The notes: generated by a model from the letters alone, not told the origin. A stretch of 64,000 nt of DNA from Algibacter amylolyticus (GCF_014202225.1 NZ_JACHGE010000001.1:725320-789319); one strand, 5' to 3'; positions 1 through 8,296 are shown, counted from the first letter of the stretch. A program made the numbers and translations.

Positions 1-424
1 CTATTTGATCGGTAGAAACAATGTTTGTAATGTTGGTTTTATTTTTTTGCGTATTTAATGCTCTAGCTTGACTACCAATAGAGTAGGCTGTAAGTTCAAC
101 GGCCTCTAATTCTGTATTTTCGGCAGATAAGTGGATGTTTACCGATACCGTTTTACCTGCAGTTATTGTAATGGTTTCATTATAATCAGCATAGCCTATA
201 TACTCGATTAGTAAGTTGTAGTTGCCCTCTGGAATATCTACTAAAGTAAATTTACCATCAAAATTAGAAACCGCACCTTTTTTAAGCTCTGAAATGACCA
301 CTGTTGCTCCTGGTACTGTAATACCATTACTATCTGTTATAACACCTTGTACATTTCCGCTTTGCGAAAAGACATAAGAGGTTATTAACATGGTTAAAAA
401 TGTTATAAAATGAAATTTTCTCAT
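1..424 (-). CDS. TonB-dependent receptor, N-terminal part (cut by window edge)
   Basis: This is the first 141 codons of an outer-membrane TonB-dependent receptor; the rest lies outside the window. A signal peptide ends near residue 20 (YVFSQ). A carboxypeptidase-regulatory-like beta domain follows, about residues 23-108, with the usual GVITDSNG, VPGATV and SNFDGKF blocks. The last residues, QARALNTQKNKTNITNIVS, match the start of the plug in the large receptor class common in marine Bacteroidota and Gammaproteobacteria. A TAnnTTTG-type -7 element lies about 30 bp upstream. A TPR/HTH regulator sits directly upstream on the same strand and may control it (inference). The substrate cannot be told from this part. 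Confidence 0.85.
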   Translation of the reverse strand, partial: MRKFHFITFLTMLITSYVFSQSGNVQGVITDSNGITVPGATVVISELKKGAVSNFDGKFTLVDIPEGNYNLLIEYIGYADYNETITITAGKTVSVNIHLSAENTELEAVELTAYSIGSQARALNTQKNKTNITNIVSTDQI

Positions 425-453
425 GGTTGTTGTTAATTAATTTTGGCTTGATG

Positions 454-461
454 CAAAACTA
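454..461 (-). promoter_or_regulatory. Possible -7 element of the truncated TonB receptor gene
   Basis: On the minus strand the sequence TAGTTTTG fits the Bacteroidota -7 consensus TAnnTTTG and lies 29 bp before the ATG. No clear TTTG -33 element is seen at the expected distance, so this is tentative. Confidence 0.35.
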
Positions 462-587
462 TATGCACAACATGGCTTTAAGCTAAAATTGATGTTAACA
501 AACGGTAATTAGTGAGTGAATACCACCTATAAATGATAGCAACATTAACATTGGGGTAATATTGACTTGATAGTTTTTTAACCTAGG

Positions 588-2162
588 TTAAAGGTTTAAA
601 ATATAGGCTTGTAAGTCGTTTTTTGAAGTTATTGGCAGCTTCTTTCGCATTCTATAACGGGCTATACGAACACTATCGGGTGTAATGTTTAAAATTGAAG
701 CTATAGCTTTTGAAGATAAGTTTAACCTAAGCAACATACATAAACGCATTTCGGAGGATGTTAACTCTTCATGAACTTGCTCTTTTAAGGTTGTAAAAAA
801 ATTAGGGTTTATTTGGCTGAAATAAGCCATAAGTTCCGTCCATTCATTTTCTTTTGATAAATCGGAATTAATATCTTTTATAATATTGGGGAGTTTGGTT
901 TTTACAAAGTCTCCATTTCTGGTTTTTAAATTATTAAGTGTTCTAGAAACATCGGCTAGCAGTTTATTTTTATGCGCTAAGTTTAAACTATAGTTTGTTA
1001 AGGCCGAAATTTTAATATCGATCTCTCTTTTTAACGATGCTTCTTGGGCTGTTTTAATGTTTAGATCGGCCTGCAGTAATTTCTGTTTGTATTTTAGTAG
1101 TTTCTGCTCTTGTTTTTTGCGTTTTTTTAAATGTATTAACCAAACTACAAAAACTATAATAATAGCAATACTTATTAGTGCTATGGCTATTTGTCGTGTT
1201 TCACTAATTTTATTTTGTTTGTTAAGTATAGCAACTTGAGCTTCTTTTTCCTTTACATTATAAAGTACTTCCATGGCGCTTACCAATTGCATGTTTTGGT
1301 TTTTTAAAGCTTGCTCTTGAATTGTTTTTTGTTGATTTAAGTAGGTGTATGCTTTTTCAAAATGCTGTAACTCTGCATATGTTCTAGCTAAATCTTTTAG
1401 AGCACTTTCCTCTTGTTGTTTATTATGTTCTTGTCTTGCTAACTGCAAAGCGCGTTGGGTTAATTCTAGCGCTTGCTTATATTTTTTCTGTTTTCTATTA
1501 ACATCGGATAGATTGTTAATAATATTAATTTTTAAATTAGTGGTGCTGTCTGTTTCAAAATTATAAGCTTTGGTAAAGTACTTGTATGCTAAATCAAACT
1601 GTTCTAAATCTTCATAAATACTGCCAATATTTTCGTTGGTTAGGGCTATACCTGTGCTATCGCTAAGTGTTTCAAAAATAATTAAACTTTGTTTTTGGTA
1701 GTTTAGTGCTTTATCATAATGGCCTTGCTTTTCATAAACGCTTCCAATTATAGCACTGGCACTTGCTAGTCCTTTTTGGTATGGTATTAAATTTCCAATA
1801 GAAATGCTTCTTTGTGAATACTCTAAAGCTTTATCGTACTGTTTTAAATGAAGATGAATGGAAGCAATTTTATTATTGGCATAAACATAAAGAGTATCTT
1901 TTTTTAAGTAAATATCTTGAGCTTGGTGATAGTTTCTTATGGCTTCGCTATCTAAACCTAAGTGTTTATAGAAATTAGCTAAAAAAATATAATTTCTAGC
2001 CATATTTAGTGTGTCATTTTTATGTTTTGCTAGATTTAGCTCGGTATTAATGGCATTTATTTTTGCAAGTACTTGGTTTGAATCTATGTTTTCCTGTGTG
2101 TATGAAAATTTGTAACTAGAAACACATAAAAGTAATAGCGCGAGTTGTTTTAAAAATTTCAT
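588..2162 (-). CDS. Membrane-anchored TPR protein with C-terminal LuxR-like helix-turn-helix
   Basis: This 524-residue protein combines a signal sequence (residues 1-22), about five tetratricopeptide repeats (about 55-290), one transmembrane helix (about 324-345), a charged coiled coil (about 346-400) and a C-terminal helix-turn-helix (about 467-524; SSEMRLCMLL and TPDSVRIARYRMRKKL are typical of LuxR/GerE-type DNA-binding ends). The likely topology is periplasmic TPRs joined through the membrane to a cytoplasmic DNA-binding domain, so it could act as a one-component regulator. It lies 163 bp upstream of, and codirectional with, the truncated TonB receptor, a pairing common in flavobacterial nutrient-uptake loci. 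The signal and target are unknown. The domain reading is strong; the regulatory role is inferred. Confidence 0.85.
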   Translation of the reverse strand: MKFLKQLALLLLCVSSYKFSYTQENIDSNQVLAKINAINTELNLAKHKNDTLNMARNYIFLANFYKHLGLDSEAIRNYHQAQDIYLKKDTLYVYANNKIASIHLHLKQYDKALEYSQRSISIGNLIPYQKGLASASAIIGSVYEKQGHYDKALNYQKQSLIIFETLSDSTGIALTNENIGSIYEDLEQFDLAYKYFTKAYNFETDSTTNLKINIINNLSDVNRKQKKYKQALELTQRALQLARQEHNKQQEESALKDLARTYAELQHFEKAYTYLNQQKTIQEQALKNQNMQLVSAMEVLYNVKEKEAQVAILNKQNKISETRQIAIALISIAIIIVFVVWLIHLKKRKKQEQKLLKYKQKLLQADLNIKTAQEASLKREIDIKISALTNYSLNLAHKNKLLADVSRTLNNLKTRNGDFVKTKLPNIIKDINSDLSKENEWTELMAYFSQINPNFFTTLKEQVHEELTSSEMRLCMLLRLNLSSKAIASILNITPDSVRIARYRMRKKLPITSKNDLQAYILNL

Positions 2163-2247
2163 ATTTGGTATAGGTGTAAATGCTCAAAGTAAGACCTCAC
2201 ACTTTACCCTAACATAGTTTAAATATTAAATTTTTATTAATAAAAAC

Positions 2248-2280
2248 AAAAGCCCTTTCTGTAAAACAGAAAGGGCTTTT
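2248..2280 (-). terminator. Rho-independent terminator after rpmA
   Basis: A perfect inverted repeat (AAAAGCCCTTTCTGT, loop of 3, ACAGAAAGGGCTTTT) lies 24 bp past the rpmA stop. It ends in a T-run on the minus strand, so it should close the rplU-rpmA transcript. Confidence 0.9.
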
Positions 2281-2304
2281 AAAAATTTAAAAGAAAATTA
2301 TTTC

Positions 2305-2565
2305 TTAAGCATCAAAAGGCTCAATAGAAACATAAGATTTGTTATCTTTTTTCTTTGTAAACTTTACAACACCATCAACATATGCATGTAAAGTATGATC
2401 TTTTCCTTGGTATACATTTTCACCTGGGTGATGTGTATTACCACGTTGTCTTAATATAATGTTTCCAGCAATGGCAGCTTGTCCACCAAAAATCTTAACG
2501 CCTAAACGTTTCGATTCTGATTCTCTACCATTCTTAGAACTACCTACTCCTTTTTTGTGAGCCAT
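2305..2565 (-). CDS. rpmA: 50S ribosomal protein L27 (bL27)
   Basis: Large-subunit ribosomal protein bL27, 86 residues, the usual length. The N-terminus [18 protein letters not shown] and the motif [12 protein letters not shown] are diagnostic. There is no cleavable N-terminal extension of the Firmicutes type: the protein begins directly with the mature sequence that reaches toward the peptidyl-transferase centre. It follows rplU by 40 bp, the universal rplU-rpmA order, and is followed by a strong terminator. Confidence 0.97.
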   Translation of the reverse strand: MAHKKGVGSSKNGRESESKRLGVKIFGGQAAIAGNIILRQRGNTHHPGENVYQGKDHTLHAYVDGVVKFTKKKDNKSYVSIEPFDA

Positions 2566-2605
2566 TGTCTTAAGTTTTTATATTGTTATACTTAAGTGGT
2601 TGCTG

Positions 2606-3262
2606 TTAAGCTTTACCACCATCTAATTCGTCTTGCCATTTTTTAAGCTCATCCCACTTACCATCGGCAGCTAATTGAGCTTGTGCTGGCCATGTATCTG
2701 TAACGTGATTTCCACGTACACCTGCAATAATCTCAGAAATTTTAGCGGCATCAGTTTTTGCCAATTCAGCAAAAGTTGAAATTCCAGCTTCAATTAAAGT
2801 TGTTGCAATTTTTGGACCAATACCTTCAACTTTTTTCAAGTCGTCAGCTTTTCCTGTTGCTTTTTTAGAAGCTTTAGGAGCAGCAGCTTTCGCTTCTACT
2901 TTTGGTTCAGCTTTTTTAGTTTCTTTTTTTGGAGCTGCTTTTTTAGCACCAGAAGACACTATTGATTCAATTACGATTTCAGTTAAAGATTGTCTGTGTC
3001 CGTTTTTTACACGGTAACCTTTACGTCTTTTCTTCTTGAATACTATTACTTTATCACCTTTAAGGTGCTTTAAGACTTTTGCACTAACTTGTGCTCCATC
3101 TATAGCTGGGGCGCCTACAGTTACATTGTCACCATCGCCTAAAAGAAGTACATTGTCGAAAGACACTGCTTTACCTTCTTCTGTTGCTAAACGGTTAACA
3201 AAAACTCTTTGGTCTTTTTCAACTTTAAATTGATGCCCTGCTATCTCTACAATTGCGTACAT
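2606..3262 (-). CDS. rplU: 50S ribosomal protein L21 (bL21) with C-terminal helix-hairpin-helix extension
   Basis: Residues 1-103 are a normal bL21 (start MYAIVEIAGHQFKV; KKKRRKGYRVKNGHRQ RNA-binding loop). Typical bL21 stops at about 100-105 residues. This protein has 218: a Lys/Ala/Pro-rich linker (about 104-138) and then a helix-hairpin-helix-like domain (about 139-218) with VEGIGPKIATTLIEAGI and the end motif W-P-A-Q-A-Q-L-A-A-D-G-K-W-D-E-L. The reading frame runs through without a break, so the fusion is real in this sequence. From memory, similar extensions occur in other Flavobacteriaceae. The role of the extra domain is unknown; nucleic-acid or protein contact on the ribosome surface is a guess. 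It is transcribed with rpmA from a good promoter just upstream. Confidence 0.95.
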   Translation of the reverse strand: MYAIVEIAGHQFKVEKDQRVFVNRLATEEGKAVSFDNVLLLGDGDNVTVGAPAIDGAQVSAKVLKHLKGDKVIVFKKKRRKGYRVKNGHRQSLTEIVIESIVSSGAKKAAPKKETKKAEPKVEAKAAAPKASKKATGKADDLKKVEGIGPKIATTLIEAGISTFAELAKTDAAKISEIIAGVRGNHVTDTWPAQAQLAADGKWDELKKWQDELDGGKA

Positions 3263-3304
3263 AGCGTAACGTTTTTATTAATTAATTTTGTTCAAAAATG
3301 AGTG

Positions 3305-3335
3305 CAAATATACTGCTAATTAATTAATCTACAAA
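3305..3335 (-). promoter_or_regulatory. Promoter of rplU-rpmA
   Basis: On the minus strand TTTG (3335-3332) is separated by exactly 19 bp from TATATTTG (3312-3305), matching the Bacteroidota housekeeping promoter (-33 TTTG, -7 TAnnTTTG). It lies about 45 bp before the rplU ATG. Confidence 0.75.
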
Positions 3336-3349
3336 CGTTATCGTTAAAT

Positions 3350-3793
3350 TTAAGTCATATTTCTGCTTTTTTTAAAAAGTTGCATAACTGTAAGTGAAGC
3401 AACTACCGTAGTAGCTAGCCCCATAACGGCAACAACAAAGGTGATCATGCCCATATCGAGGTTAAAATTACCGTTAAAATTTTTAATTAATTCCGATAAA
3501 AATGTTGGGTCTACTTCTGTGGTGTAGAATAGAAAGAATATGGTGAATGCCAAGGTTGCAATAAAACCCGTTATAACACCTGTTTTAAAGCCTTCGCCAT
3601 ACGAGAATTTTTCGGGGCTTTCTATTTTTGAAATGCGTATAGCTTCGTAAATACCAAAGCCAGTAATTATGGCGTTTACAAAACTAAAGGCAGGATTTGT
3701 ATGTTTATCAACTAACGATAATACCAAGAAATAAGCTATCAATACGGCACTTGTAACTAAACCGAAACGAATGGGAAGCGATAAATTTTTCAT
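3350..3793 (-). CDS. DUF4199 family membrane protein
   Basis: A small integral membrane protein of 147 residues with four predicted transmembrane helices (about 8-28, 36-52, 72-92 and 115-140). The pattern, including the charged stretch KIESPEKFSYGEGFKTG between helices 2 and 3, fits the Bacteroidota family DUF4199, which has no established function. It stands as a single gene between rplU and the divergent metal-binding lipoprotein. The family call is from memory of its architecture; no function is proposed. Confidence 0.75.
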   Translation of the reverse strand: MKNLSLPIRFGLVTSAVLIAYFLVLSLVDKHTNPAFSFVNAIITGFGIYEAIRISKIESPEKFSYGEGFKTGVITGFIATLAFTIFFLFYTTEVDPTFLSELIKNFNGNFNLDMGMITFVVAVMGLATTVVASLTVMQLFKKSRNMT

Positions 3794-3941
3794 ATTTTAA
3801 AAGTATTGATTCTCTTAAATTTCGGCATTTTTTTTGAAATATTATAATTATTGGGTTAATTTTTAAGGAATTAGCAAGTTTTAAAGTATAATTTGTTTTA
3901 TAATTACTTGTTTTTATAAAGGGCTTAAACTCAATATTTAG

Positions 3942-3949
3942 TAAATTTG
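3942..3949 (+). promoter_or_regulatory. Possible -7 element of the HMA lipoprotein gene
   Basis: TAAATTTG matches TAnnTTTG and lies 29 bp before the ATG at 3979. A -33 TTTG at 19-21 bp spacing is not visible. Confidence 0.4.
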
Positions 3950-3978
3950 CAGGAGTAATAATTAAATATAAAACCCAA

Positions 3979-4530
3979 ATGAATTCAATAAAACTAATTT
4001 TAACACTTGCACTAGTTGCTATTTTTGCTAGTAGCTGTAAAAACGATAAAAGTCCTGAAGTAAAAACTGTTGAGGTTGAAAATGCGGTGGCTAAAAATTT
4101 AGATCCTAATGCCACTTATGCTAAAGCAGAATTTACTATAGATGGTATGACGTGCCAAATAGGGTGCGCTGCGACTATACAAAAGAAAATTTCTAAGATG
4201 GATGGGGTGAAATCTGCAACGGTTTCTTTTGATAAAAAATTAGCCATGGTAGAATATGATGAAGCCAAGGTAACCCCAAAATCTTTGGAAGATGCCGTAG
4301 TTAATGTTGCCGATGTTTATAAGGTAAGTAACATGAAAACGGTTAGTGATTTCTCTAAGGAAAAAGCTTGTGCTGCCGATTGTAAAAAAGCGTGTTGTGC
4401 AGATAAAGACAAAAAAACTTGCGAACCAGGTTGCGAGAAAGCGTGTTGTAAGGCAGGTTTAAAAGAAGGCGAAAAAATGGCTTGTAAGCCAGATTGTAAA
4501 GAAGCATGTTGCGTTAAAAAAGCAGCGTAA
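3979..4530 (+). CDS. Heavy-metal-associated domain lipoprotein with Cys-rich tail
   Basis: A 183-residue lipoprotein: the lipobox ASSC puts the lipidated Cys at residue 20. Residues about 49-118 form a heavy-metal-associated (HMA) fold with DGMTCQIGCAATIQ. The metal Cys pair is spaced C-x3-C (Cys59, Cys63) rather than the canonical C-x2-C. The tail (131-178) holds three copies of C-x3-C-x3-C-C (CAADCKKACC, CEPGCEKACC, CKPDCKEACC). A role in binding a soft metal such as copper at the cell envelope is inferred from the fold and the cysteines; no transporter or metal regulator is adjacent. It is convergent with gldD and ends at a shared bidirectional terminator. Confidence 0.85.
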   Translation: MNSIKLILTLALVAIFASSCKNDKSPEVKTVEVENAVAKNLDPNATYAKAEFTIDGMTCQIGCAATIQKKISKMDGVKSATVSFDKKLAMVEYDEAKVTPKSLEDAVVNVADVYKVSNMKTVSDFSKEKACAADCKKACCADKDKKTCEPGCEKACCKAGLKEGEKMACKPDCKEACCVKKAA

Positions 4531-4556
4531 TTTAATTTTTTACAAATACATAATTA

Positions 4557-4590
4557 AAAAAAAGGTTTCCGTGTAGGAAGCCTTTTTTAT
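4557..4590. terminator. Bidirectional terminator between HMA lipoprotein and gldD
   Basis: An A-run, a stem pairing AAAGGTTTCC with GGAAGCCTTT around a short loop, and a T-run. It lies between the two convergent stops and overlaps the last bases of gldD. Confidence 0.75.
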
Positions 4591-5192
4591 TTCCAGCTAA
4601 TGGTTTCCATAATGTGTTTAATATCCTTTTGCAAATAGTTTGCTGCTGGTAAAATGGAATCGTAGTTTGGTTTAGCGTAAAAGTATAAAGAGCCTGTTAG
4701 GAAATGGTTGATACTGTCTGTTACGTAAAACTGCGCTGGCGATGCCACATTGCCTTTAACTTCAGATAGCATGCCATATACCTTACTTTGTTTATCTTCA
4801 AAGGGGTAGGCTGGAATTTCGTCTGCTTTTTTAGTATGCTCTAAGGTGAATTTTTGAGCGTCTCTTAAAAAGGCTTTAAAATTGTTTTGGTCGTTGTTAA
4901 TGGCCTTGTAGGTTAAAAAAATGGTACCTTTTAATGCAGGATATTCTAAATTAATGCCATAGCTCTCGGTAGGTGATTTTAACGCTTTAGATTCCACTTT
5001 AGTTGCTAGTAAATTTTTTTCAAAAGCAAAAGGCAAATTTAAATTAGCATCCACATAATTGGCTGTTGGATAGTCTAACCTTAGTTCTGCTTTTGGTTTG
5101 GGTACATAGTCTTCATCACATGCTGTTAGCACCAAAACAAAAGATAAGAATAGACTTTTAAGTAGGTAGTAAGTTTTTGTTTTTACAATCAT
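4587..5192 (-). CDS. gldD: Gliding motility lipoprotein GldD
   Basis: A 201-residue lipoprotein with a signal peptide ending in LVLTAC (lipidated Cys near residue 25), followed by CDEDYVPKPKAELRLDYP, the typical start of mature GldD. In Flavobacterium johnsoniae gldD is required for gliding, and gldD/gldE are neighbours there as here. It is 27 bp downstream of gldE on the same strand. GldD sits in the envelope and is linked to the type IX secretion/gliding machinery; its molecular role is not settled. The family assignment rests on both sequence and gene order. Confidence 0.93.
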   Translation of the reverse strand: MIVKTKTYYLLKSLFLSFVLVLTACDEDYVPKPKAELRLDYPTANYVDANLNLPFAFEKNLLATKVESKALKSPTESYGINLEYPALKGTIFLTYKAINNDQNNFKAFLRDAQKFTLEHTKKADEIPAYPFEDKQSKVYGMLSEVKGNVASPAQFYVTDSINHFLTGSLYFYAKPNYDSILPAANYLQKDIKHIMETISWK

Positions 5193-5219
5193 GAAGTTTT
5201 CAGTCTCAGTATTCAGTAA

Positions 5220-6524
5220 TTATAGTATGGTAAATTTAACAAGTTTAATACGTTTTTTGTCCATAGCCTCAATAGTAAAAACGTAATTTTCGAAATTTAT
5301 TTTACTATTTAGTTTTGGGAAACTCTTTGATATTTCTAAAACAAAGCCAGCAACGGTTTCTGCTTCACCTTTATTGGCTTCAAAAACAGTCTCATCTTCA
5401 AGTCTAATAATTCGGTAAAAATCTTTTAAAGCCGTTTTGCCTTCAAATACATAATTGTTGTCGTCTAATTTAGAGTACATTAAATCTTCATCATCAAACT
5501 CATCACTTATATCGCCTACAATTTCTTCAATAATATCTTCTAAAGAAATTAATCCAGAAGTGCCTCCGTATTCATCTACAACAACAGCTAAATGTACCTT
5601 TTTCTCTTGAAATTCAGCCATTAAGTCGTCTAGTTTTTTGTTTTCTGGCACAAAAAAAGGTTCTCTTAAAAGGGTGGTCCAATCAAACTGTTTTCTATCT
5701 AAATAAGGTAATAAATCTTTTACATAAAGTATGCCTTCTATAGTGTCTATATTCTCGCGATACACAGGGATTCTAGAATAGCCATTTTCAATAATATCTG
5801 GCATAATATCTAGGTATTTGTTCTCGATATTTAAGGCGAAAATATCAATTCTAGGACGCATAACTTGCTTAGTGTCTGTATTGCCAAAGGAAACAATACC
5901 TTGTAGAATCTTTTGTTCCTCTTTTGTGGTGTCTTCTTCGCTAGTAAGTTCTAAGGCTTGTGAAAGTTGATCGACACTTAAATTAGATTTTTGTTTCCCT
6001 AATTTATTATGAATGCCAAGTGTAACACTGCGCATTGGTAAACTTATTGGTGATAAAATAACATCTAGAACTTTAAGCGGATACGCCATAAATGTGGCAA
6101 ACTTTAAATTATTTCGGCTGGCATAAATTTTAGGTAATATTTCGCCAAAAAGTAAGATTAAAAAGGTAATAACTACAACCTCTACTATAAATTTAATGGT
6201 AGGGTTAGTAATATTGCCAAACATAAAATCGCCTAAAAAGGCAAATAAAATTACAATGGCAATATTAATAAAGTTGTTTGCCACTAAAATGGTTGCTAGT
6301 AGTTTTTTAGGACGTTCTAAAAGTTGCGACAGTATTTCAATACGCTTAGATTTTTGTTCTAAACCGCTTTCAATATCGCTTCTATTTAACGAAAAAAGAG
6401 CAACTTCTGCTCCAGAAATAAGGGCAGAGCATAGTAAAAGCAGCACTAATAATGCAAATCCAAAAACAATCGAAACATCAATTGCCATAATTAGTAGTAT
6501 AAAACTCGCGGGGTCAGGATCCAA
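5220..6524 (-). CDS. gldE: Gliding motility-associated protein GldE (CNNM/CorC-like)
   Basis: A 434-residue membrane protein with a CNNM (DUF21) transmembrane domain in the first half (about 15-195), a pair of CBS domains (about 215-340; VKDLLPYL and VVDEYGGTSGLISLEDIIEEIVGDI are the hallmark strings) and a C-terminal CorC/HlyC-type domain (about 350-430). The start used is TTG at 6524 (MDPDPAS), which fits the MDP-type start I recall for GldE; the next candidate is ATG at 6488. It lies between ssb and gldD, the conserved flavobacterial order. GldE can partly compensate for loss of GldD in F. johnsoniae; the CBS/CorC layout suggests ion-transport ancestry. Confidence 0.93.
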   Translation of the reverse strand: MDPDPASFILLIMAIDVSIVFGFALLVLLLLCSALISGAEVALFSLNRSDIESGLEQKSKRIEILSQLLERPKKLLATILVANNFINIAIVILFAFLGDFMFGNITNPTIKFIVEVVVITFLILLFGEILPKIYASRNNLKFATFMAYPLKVLDVILSPISLPMRSVTLGIHNKLGKQKSNLSVDQLSQALELTSEEDTTKEEQKILQGIVSFGNTDTKQVMRPRIDIFALNIENKYLDIMPDIIENGYSRIPVYRENIDTIEGILYVKDLLPYLDRKQFDWTTLLREPFFVPENKKLDDLMAEFQEKKVHLAVVVDEYGGTSGLISLEDIIEEIVGDISDEFDDEDLMYSKLDDNNYVFEGKTALKDFYRIIRLEDETVFEANKGEAETVAGFVLEISKSFPKLNSKINFENYVFTIEAMDKKRIKLVKFTIL

Positions 6525-6577
6525 TTACAACTGGTTTAGTTAAACATAGTACACTCGATAAGTTATCGAGAAAATTA

Positions 6578-7027
6578 TTAAAATGGAAGATCGTCATTAT
6601 CTTCTTCTATTGGTTCGCTATTTGCTTTTGGTGCTGCCGGTGGCGCAGACTTTTGTTCGGTAGGCGCACTGCTATTGTTTTCACTATCTTTTTTGGTGGA
6701 AAGAAATGTAAAATCATTACATTGAATTTCGGTAGAATATCGATCGTTTCCTTTCTCGTCGGTCCATTTTCGGGTTTTTAACCTGCCTTCAATATAAACT
6801 TTATCGCCTTTGCTTAAGTACTTTTCGCAAATTTCGGCACCTTTATTTCTAACTACTATATTATGCCACTCGGTATTTGTTATACGCTCATTAGTTTGTT
6901 TGCTTACATAGGTTTCGCTAGTAGCAATAGGGAATCGTCCTATGCAACCACCACCTTCAAAATAATGCATTTTCACATCATCTCCTAAATTTCCAATAAG
7001 CATAACTTTATTTAACGAACCTGCCAT
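6578..7027 (-). CDS. ssb: Single-stranded DNA-binding protein SSB
   Basis: 149 residues. The OB-fold (about 3-108) starts LNKVMLIGNLGDD and contains TEWHNIVV and YIEGRLKTRKW, all standard for bacterial SSB. A Ser/Pro/Ala-rich linker leads to the acidic tip EEDNDDLPF, which in SSB recruits repair and replication partners. It is the first gene upstream of gldE (53 bp), and mutY lies 89 bp further upstream on the same strand. A DUF3127 protein elsewhere in this window (52314-52691) ends in almost the same tip. Confidence 0.97.
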   Translation of the reverse strand: MAGSLNKVMLIGNLGDDVKMHYFEGGGCIGRFPIATSETYVSKQTNERITNTEWHNIVVRNKGAEICEKYLSKGDKVYIEGRLKTRKWTDEKGNDRYSTEIQCNDFTFLSTKKDSENNSSAPTEQKSAPPAAPKANSEPIEEDNDDLPF

Positions 7028-7048
7028 AATTTATAGTTTAAGTACTTG

Positions 7049-7056
7049 CAAAATTA
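7049..7056 (-). promoter_or_regulatory. Possible -7 element of ssb
   Basis: TAATTTTG on the minus strand, 21 bp before the ssb ATG, fits TAnnTTTG. No -33 element was found, so the call is weak. Confidence 0.35.
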
Positions 7057-7116
7057 CTGAATTGCTTTGCATTTATTTAAAATTAATAAAAAAATATGAT
7101 TGTTAAAGCAAAACAT

Positions 7117-8157
7117 CTAAAAATTGAAGCTTTCAATAAAATTACCTATTAATATAGGTACAGCAAATTCTCGTATTTTTGATGTTGATACGCCTTTAAC
7201 AGGTAGCTTTTTAGTATTAATAATCCAGAATTTAGTGTACAAATGTTGGTGCGATAATTTATGTATTAAAGACTCCTTATTATATAAGGACATTTTAAAC
7301 GCCGTATCTTTTAGTAAATCATGATCTAAAACTAGGTTTTTAAATGCTTTTTCGGTCAATTCATTGTCAGTTTCAACTAAAGGAAATTGGTATAAGTTTT
7401 GCCAAATGCCTTTGCCTTTACGTTTTTCTAAAATGGTTTTTTCGTCTTCAGAGATAAAAACTAGAAAATTAAAATACTTTTTTTTCGCTTTCGCGGATTT
7501 TATTTTTACCGGTAAATCGGCTATTTTATTTCTCTTTAATGCTAAACAGCTGCTATTAAAAGGGCAGGTGGTACAATTTGGATTCTTAGGTTTACATTGT
7601 GTGGCGCCAAACTCCATGATGGCTTGGTTAAAGTTGGCAGGTTGTTTTGCATCAATTAGCTCTTGAGCTAAAGTTTTAAATTCTTTTGCACCTTTTGATG
7701 AATTTATAGGTGTTTCTATATCAAAATAACGAGATAGCACTCGGTATACGTTACCATCAACAACTGCAGCAGCTTCGTTAAAGCAAATTGAAGCAATGGC
7801 GCTTGCTGTATAATCGCCTACACCTTTTAATTTCAGTAGGTCTTTATAGTTATTAGGGAATACACCTTCTAGTTCATTTGCCACATATTTTGCCGATGCA
7901 TGTAAATTTCGAGCTCTAGAATAATAACCTAACCCTTGCCAAAGTTTTAAAACATCACTTTCATCTGCATTTGCTAAATCAAAAACAGACGGAAATTTGC
8001 TTACAAAAGCTTCATAATAAGGTAAACCTTGCTTAACTTGTGTTTGTTGTAAAATAATTTCTGATAGCCAAATGTAATAAGGGTTGTTGGTTTCTCTCCA
8101 AGGTAGATTGCGTTTGTGTATTGAGTACCAATGTATTAGCGTTTTTGAAAATATCAT
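7117..8157 (-). CDS. mutY: A/G-specific adenine DNA glycosylase MutY
   Basis: Base-excision repair enzyme that removes adenine opposite 8-oxoguanine. It shows LPWRETNNPYYIWLSEIILQ at the N-terminus, the helix-hairpin-helix LKGVGDYTASAI, the catalytic Asp in VVDGNVYRVLSRYF, and the iron-sulfur loop C-x6-C-x2-C-x5-C (CKPKNPNCTTCPFNSSC). The C-terminal third is the NUDIX-like 8-oxoG recognition domain. I chose ATG 8157 (MIFSKTLIHW) because MutY proteins start just before this helix; an in-frame ATG at 8181 would add eight residues. It shares a short intergenic region with the divergent HU gene. Confidence 0.95.
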   Translation of the reverse strand: MIFSKTLIHWYSIHKRNLPWRETNNPYYIWLSEIILQQTQVKQGLPYYEAFVSKFPSVFDLANADESDVLKLWQGLGYYSRARNLHASAKYVANELEGVFPNNYKDLLKLKGVGDYTASAIASICFNEAAAVVDGNVYRVLSRYFDIETPINSSKGAKEFKTLAQELIDAKQPANFNQAIMEFGATQCKPKNPNCTTCPFNSSCLALKRNKIADLPVKIKSAKAKKKYFNFLVFISEDEKTILEKRKGKGIWQNLYQFPLVETDNELTEKAFKNLVLDHDLLKDTAFKMSLYNKESLIHKLSHQHLYTKFWIINTKKLPVKGVSTSKIREFAVPILIGNFIESFNF

Positions 8158-8219
8158 AAAATCATTTAATCGAGGAAACAAAAATAAACGTTTATAATAT
8201 TAAATTTTAGTGAATTAGG

Positions 8220-8252
8220 TTTGAAATATTGAATATTAAATGCATATATTTG
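8220..8252 (+). promoter_or_regulatory. Promoter of the HU gene
   Basis: TTTG (8220-8223) and TATATTTG (8245-8252) are spaced by 21 bp, matching the Bacteroidota promoter. The predicted start site leaves a leader of roughly 40 nt before the ATG. Confidence 0.65.
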
Positions 8253-8296
8253 CATCCCTTTTAGAATTATTAGTAACAAAAAAATAATATATTAAA

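Noticed and set aside
3708-4115. 135-residue frame on the minus strand across the DUF4199 and HMA genes
   Set aside because: It overlaps the starts of two well-supported genes and has no domain or sensible composition.
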